Of a stretch of 8,325 bases of DNA, positions 6,924-8,325 are shown piece after piece. Both the position numbers and the translations under genes were made by a program. The DNA comes from CAZZCN01 sp964652975 (GTDB taxonomy: Bacteria > Bacillota > Clostridia > Saccharofermentanales > UBA5734), in assembly GCA_964652975.1 (NCBI GenBank), contig CAZZCN010000104.1, forward strand, positions 1 through 8,325. Direction: 5' to 3'. Within the stretch, counting starts at the first letter, position 1, and each line of letters begins with the position of its first letter. A model generated the notes under the pieces. It saw nothing but the letters and a program-made list of their open reading frames with translations. It was not told the DNA's origin and searched no databases.

Positions 6924-6956
6924 ATTCAACTGCTTAGAAATTGTAAGCATTTGAAT
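6924..6956 (+). terminator. Hairpin after the alpha/beta hydrolase gene (terminator-like, no U-tract)
   Basis: Six bases past the stop codon, ATTCAA-C-TGCTTA (6924-6936) pairs with TAAGCA-T-TTGAAT (6944-6956): 12 pairs with a single C/T mismatch around a 7-base loop. The stem is AT-rich and is followed by CTGAGATCACCCT rather than a run of T, so it does not fit a classical intrinsic terminator. It may protect the 3' end of the mRNA, assist termination, or be a binding site. Confidence 0.4.
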
Positions 6957-7065
6957 CTGAGATCACCCTGAAATCTTTCTCTTAGAACCTTGCAAACCCT
7001 GTAATATTTGATACCACCGACTAAGCTTTATATGACTAAATAGTGTAAATTGAAATACAAACAAC

Positions 7066-7094
7066 TCGACAACCGGCACAGAAATAAATTTAAG
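7066..7094 (+). promoter_or_regulatory. Possible promoter of the deacetylase gene
   Basis: TCGACA (7066-7071, 5/6 to TTGACA) and TTTAAG (7089-7094, 4/6 to TATAAT) lie 17 bases apart, about 50 bases before the start codon. The overlapping TATAGT at 7095-7100 is a better -10 but lacks a -35 at proper distance. If the gene is sporulation-controlled, as some relatives are, a different sigma factor would be used and this match would be accidental. Confidence 0.25.
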
Positions 7095-7120
7095 TATAGT
7101 ACTGAAATCAAATTTACTTA
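7086..7120 (+). repeat. Imperfect direct repeat upstream of the deacetylase gene
   Basis: AAATTTAAGTA (7086-7096) and AAATTTACTTA (7110-7120) are 11-base copies differing at two positions and starting 24 bases apart. Their ends TAAGTA and TACTTA are also inverted relative to each other. The pair lies between the possible promoter and the ribosome binding site and could be an operator or leader structure; in AT-rich DNA chance is a real alternative. Confidence 0.3.
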
Positions 7121-7145
7121 TGCTATCGGCGGATAGGATGGTAAC

Positions 7146-8249
7146 ATGAAGAAAAATTCCAACTATAAAAAGAAGAAGAAAACGGCAGTTCTGATTACTG
7201 TGATTCTGGTCCTGTTTATTGGAGCGGTCACTATATTAACAGCAGTGTATTGGAATGATATTTTTAGATTGCCCTCGCAAACATCATCAGAATATTCATC
7301 CGATGCCAAGTCTTTGTCGGACATAAATAGTTCGTCCTTGGATTTTTCCGAACCCCAAACCGCTACACCTACAATGACACAGACGCCTGACCAAACGCCA
7401 ACAACTGCCATTTCTCAAATACCTACCATGTTTCCTACACAAACCATTGCTCCGACACTTACTGCGAAGCCAACACTCATCCCTACGCATAAACCAACCA
7501 ACACTCCTGTTCCCGGTTCGATAAACATCTCCGGGTTGTCCAATGTGAAAAAGGGTTGGTGGTATACACCTGGAGGATCTTCCGGAGCACCATCAACCAT
7601 ACCGTCATCGGTTAGTACATTAATGAAAAAATACGGTGGAATATGGCAGGGGGATACTACTAAAAAGAAGATTTACATTACTATGGATGTAGGGTATGAA
7701 TACAATAACAACACAACAAAAATCCTTGATATCGCAAAAGACAAGAATTTCAAAATAAATTTTTTCGTAGCAGGATCAATATTAACGGATGCCAATCTCA
7801 AGAAACTCGTTACCAGAATGGTGGCAGAAGGCCATCTGGTGGGCAATCATTCCTTTACCCACCCGAGTTTTCCTACCTTGCTTTCAACAAGCGGAGTTGA
7901 CGCTGTAGTTGATGAAATGCGTAAAGTGGAGAATGCCTATTACAGTCTTACAGGCAAAAAAATTGCCTCTTATATGAGGCCGCCGATGGGTGAATATAGT
8001 GAAGCAACCACTTACATCATGCAAAAGATCGGATATAAGTCAGTATTCTGGAGCTTTGCCTACAGGGACTGGGAGACTGCGAATCAACCCAGCGAAAGTG
8101 ATGCTTTGAAAAAAATAACAGACAATCTACATAACGGATCTATTTTGCTGCTACATACAGTATCCAACACCAATGTCGCAATACTCCCTAAACTTATCGA
8201 TAAGATAAGAGCAAAAGGCTATACAATTTCGCTGATAAGTGAACTGTAA
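7146..8249 (+). CDS. PdaA-like polysaccharide (peptidoglycan) deacetylase
   Basis: A 367-residue member of carbohydrate esterase family 4, expected to remove acetyl groups from an N-acetylated cell-wall glycan outside the cell. A lysine-rich N-terminus and one hydrophobic segment (about 13-35) anchor it in the membrane. Residues about 43-125 form a low-complexity Ser/Thr/Pro linker with many TP/PT pairs. The catalytic domain (about 130-367) begins with a WWY segment and resembles PdaA, the spore-cortex muramic delta-lactam enzyme, more than chitin deacetylases. Visible motifs are D181-V182-G-Y-E185 (motif 1), H235-S-F-T-H239 (motif 2), R278-P-P-M-G282 (motif 3), W302 with D308-W309 (motif 4) and LLLH337 (motif 5). 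The second acidic or amide residue of motif 1 (TFDD, or TFDN in PdaA) is valine here. AGGA at 7135-7138 lies 7 bases before the ATG. The gene stands alone. A spore or general cell-wall role cannot be separated from sequence. Confidence 0.88.
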   Translation: MKKNSNYKKKKKTAVLITVILVLFIGAVTILTAVYWNDIFRLPSQTSSEYSSDAKSLSDINSSSLDFSEPQTATPTMTQTPDQTPTTAISQIPTMFPTQTIAPTLTAKPTLIPTHKPTNTPVPGSINISGLSNVKKGWWYTPGGSSGAPSTIPSSVSTLMKKYGGIWQGDTTKKKIYITMDVGYEYNNNTTKILDIAKDKNFKINFFVAGSILTDANLKKLVTRMVAEGHLVGNHSFTHPSFPTLLSTSGVDAVVDEMRKVENAYYSLTGKKIASYMRPPMGEYSEATTYIMQKIGYKSVFWSFAYRDWETANQPSESDALKKITDNLHNGSILLLHTVSNTNVAILPKLIDKIRAKGYTISLISEL

Positions 8250-8256
8250 AACTTGT

Positions 8257-8302
8257 CTCAACAGAACCGATTATCTTGGGCAAAAACTGTTGGGGCGGTT
8301 TT
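8257..8302 (+). terminator. Possible terminator of the deacetylase gene
   Basis: CTCAACAG (8257-8264) pairs with CTGTTGGG (8287-8294) in an 8-bp stem with one G-U pair and a 22-base loop, starting seven bases after the stop codon; the sequence then runs GCGGTTTT. An alternative stem pairs AACCG with CGGTT. The large loop and the short T-run separated from the stem keep this tentative. Confidence 0.35.
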
Positions 8303-8325
8303 AGAATTCAACTCATAAAGCGATT

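Overview
The window looks like chromosomal DNA of a low-GC, spore-forming member of the Clostridia (Bacillota). The evidence is the AT-rich composition, strong AGGAG-type ribosome binding sites, sigma-A promoters with extended -10 boxes, a PdaA-like peptidoglycan deacetylase, and a Thr/Pro-rich linker of the kind seen in cellulolytic clostridia. The genus is not determined. No phage, CRISPR, tRNA or rRNA gene was recognised.

Layout: (1) 18-902, minus strand: a DUF368/PopT-type polyprenyl-phosphate transporter, divergent from (2) 1116-1637, plus strand: a stand-alone Nudix hydrolase with its own promoter. (3) 1638-1935: an intergenic stretch with a structured segment at about 1711-1786 that resembles the right-end guide-RNA scaffold of IS200/IS605 (TnpB) elements but has no tnpB beside it, followed by a strong promoter at 1804-1832. 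(4) 1936-6174: a signalling block of an HD-GYP response regulator (c-di-GMP phosphodiesterase), a soluble three-PAS histidine kinase 11 bases downstream, and, after a 103-base gap with a possible promoter, a six-helix membrane GGDEF diguanylate cyclase. (5) 6216-6917: a membrane-anchored alpha/beta hydrolase ending in a hairpin. (6) 7146-8249: a membrane-anchored, Thr/Pro-linker polysaccharide deacetylase related to PdaA, followed by a possible terminator.

How the parts fit: the kinase and the HD-GYP regulator are very probably a cognate pair that lowers c-di-GMP in response to a cytoplasmic signal. The neighbouring cyclase makes c-di-GMP and keeps an intact product-inhibition site, so one locus holds both arms of c-di-GMP turnover. 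The flanking genes are mostly cell-envelope or housekeeping functions (undecaprenyl-phosphate recycling, peptidoglycan deacetylation) and have no evident link to the signalling block. Parts of that block are visibly more AT-rich than the flanking genes, and it begins just after the IS605-like scaffold, so lateral acquisition is possible but unproven.

Most of the window is readily assigned to known families. The items most worth a second look are the orphan IS605-like RNA, the synthesis-plus-degradation c-di-GMP locus, and the altered metal-site motif in the deacetylase.
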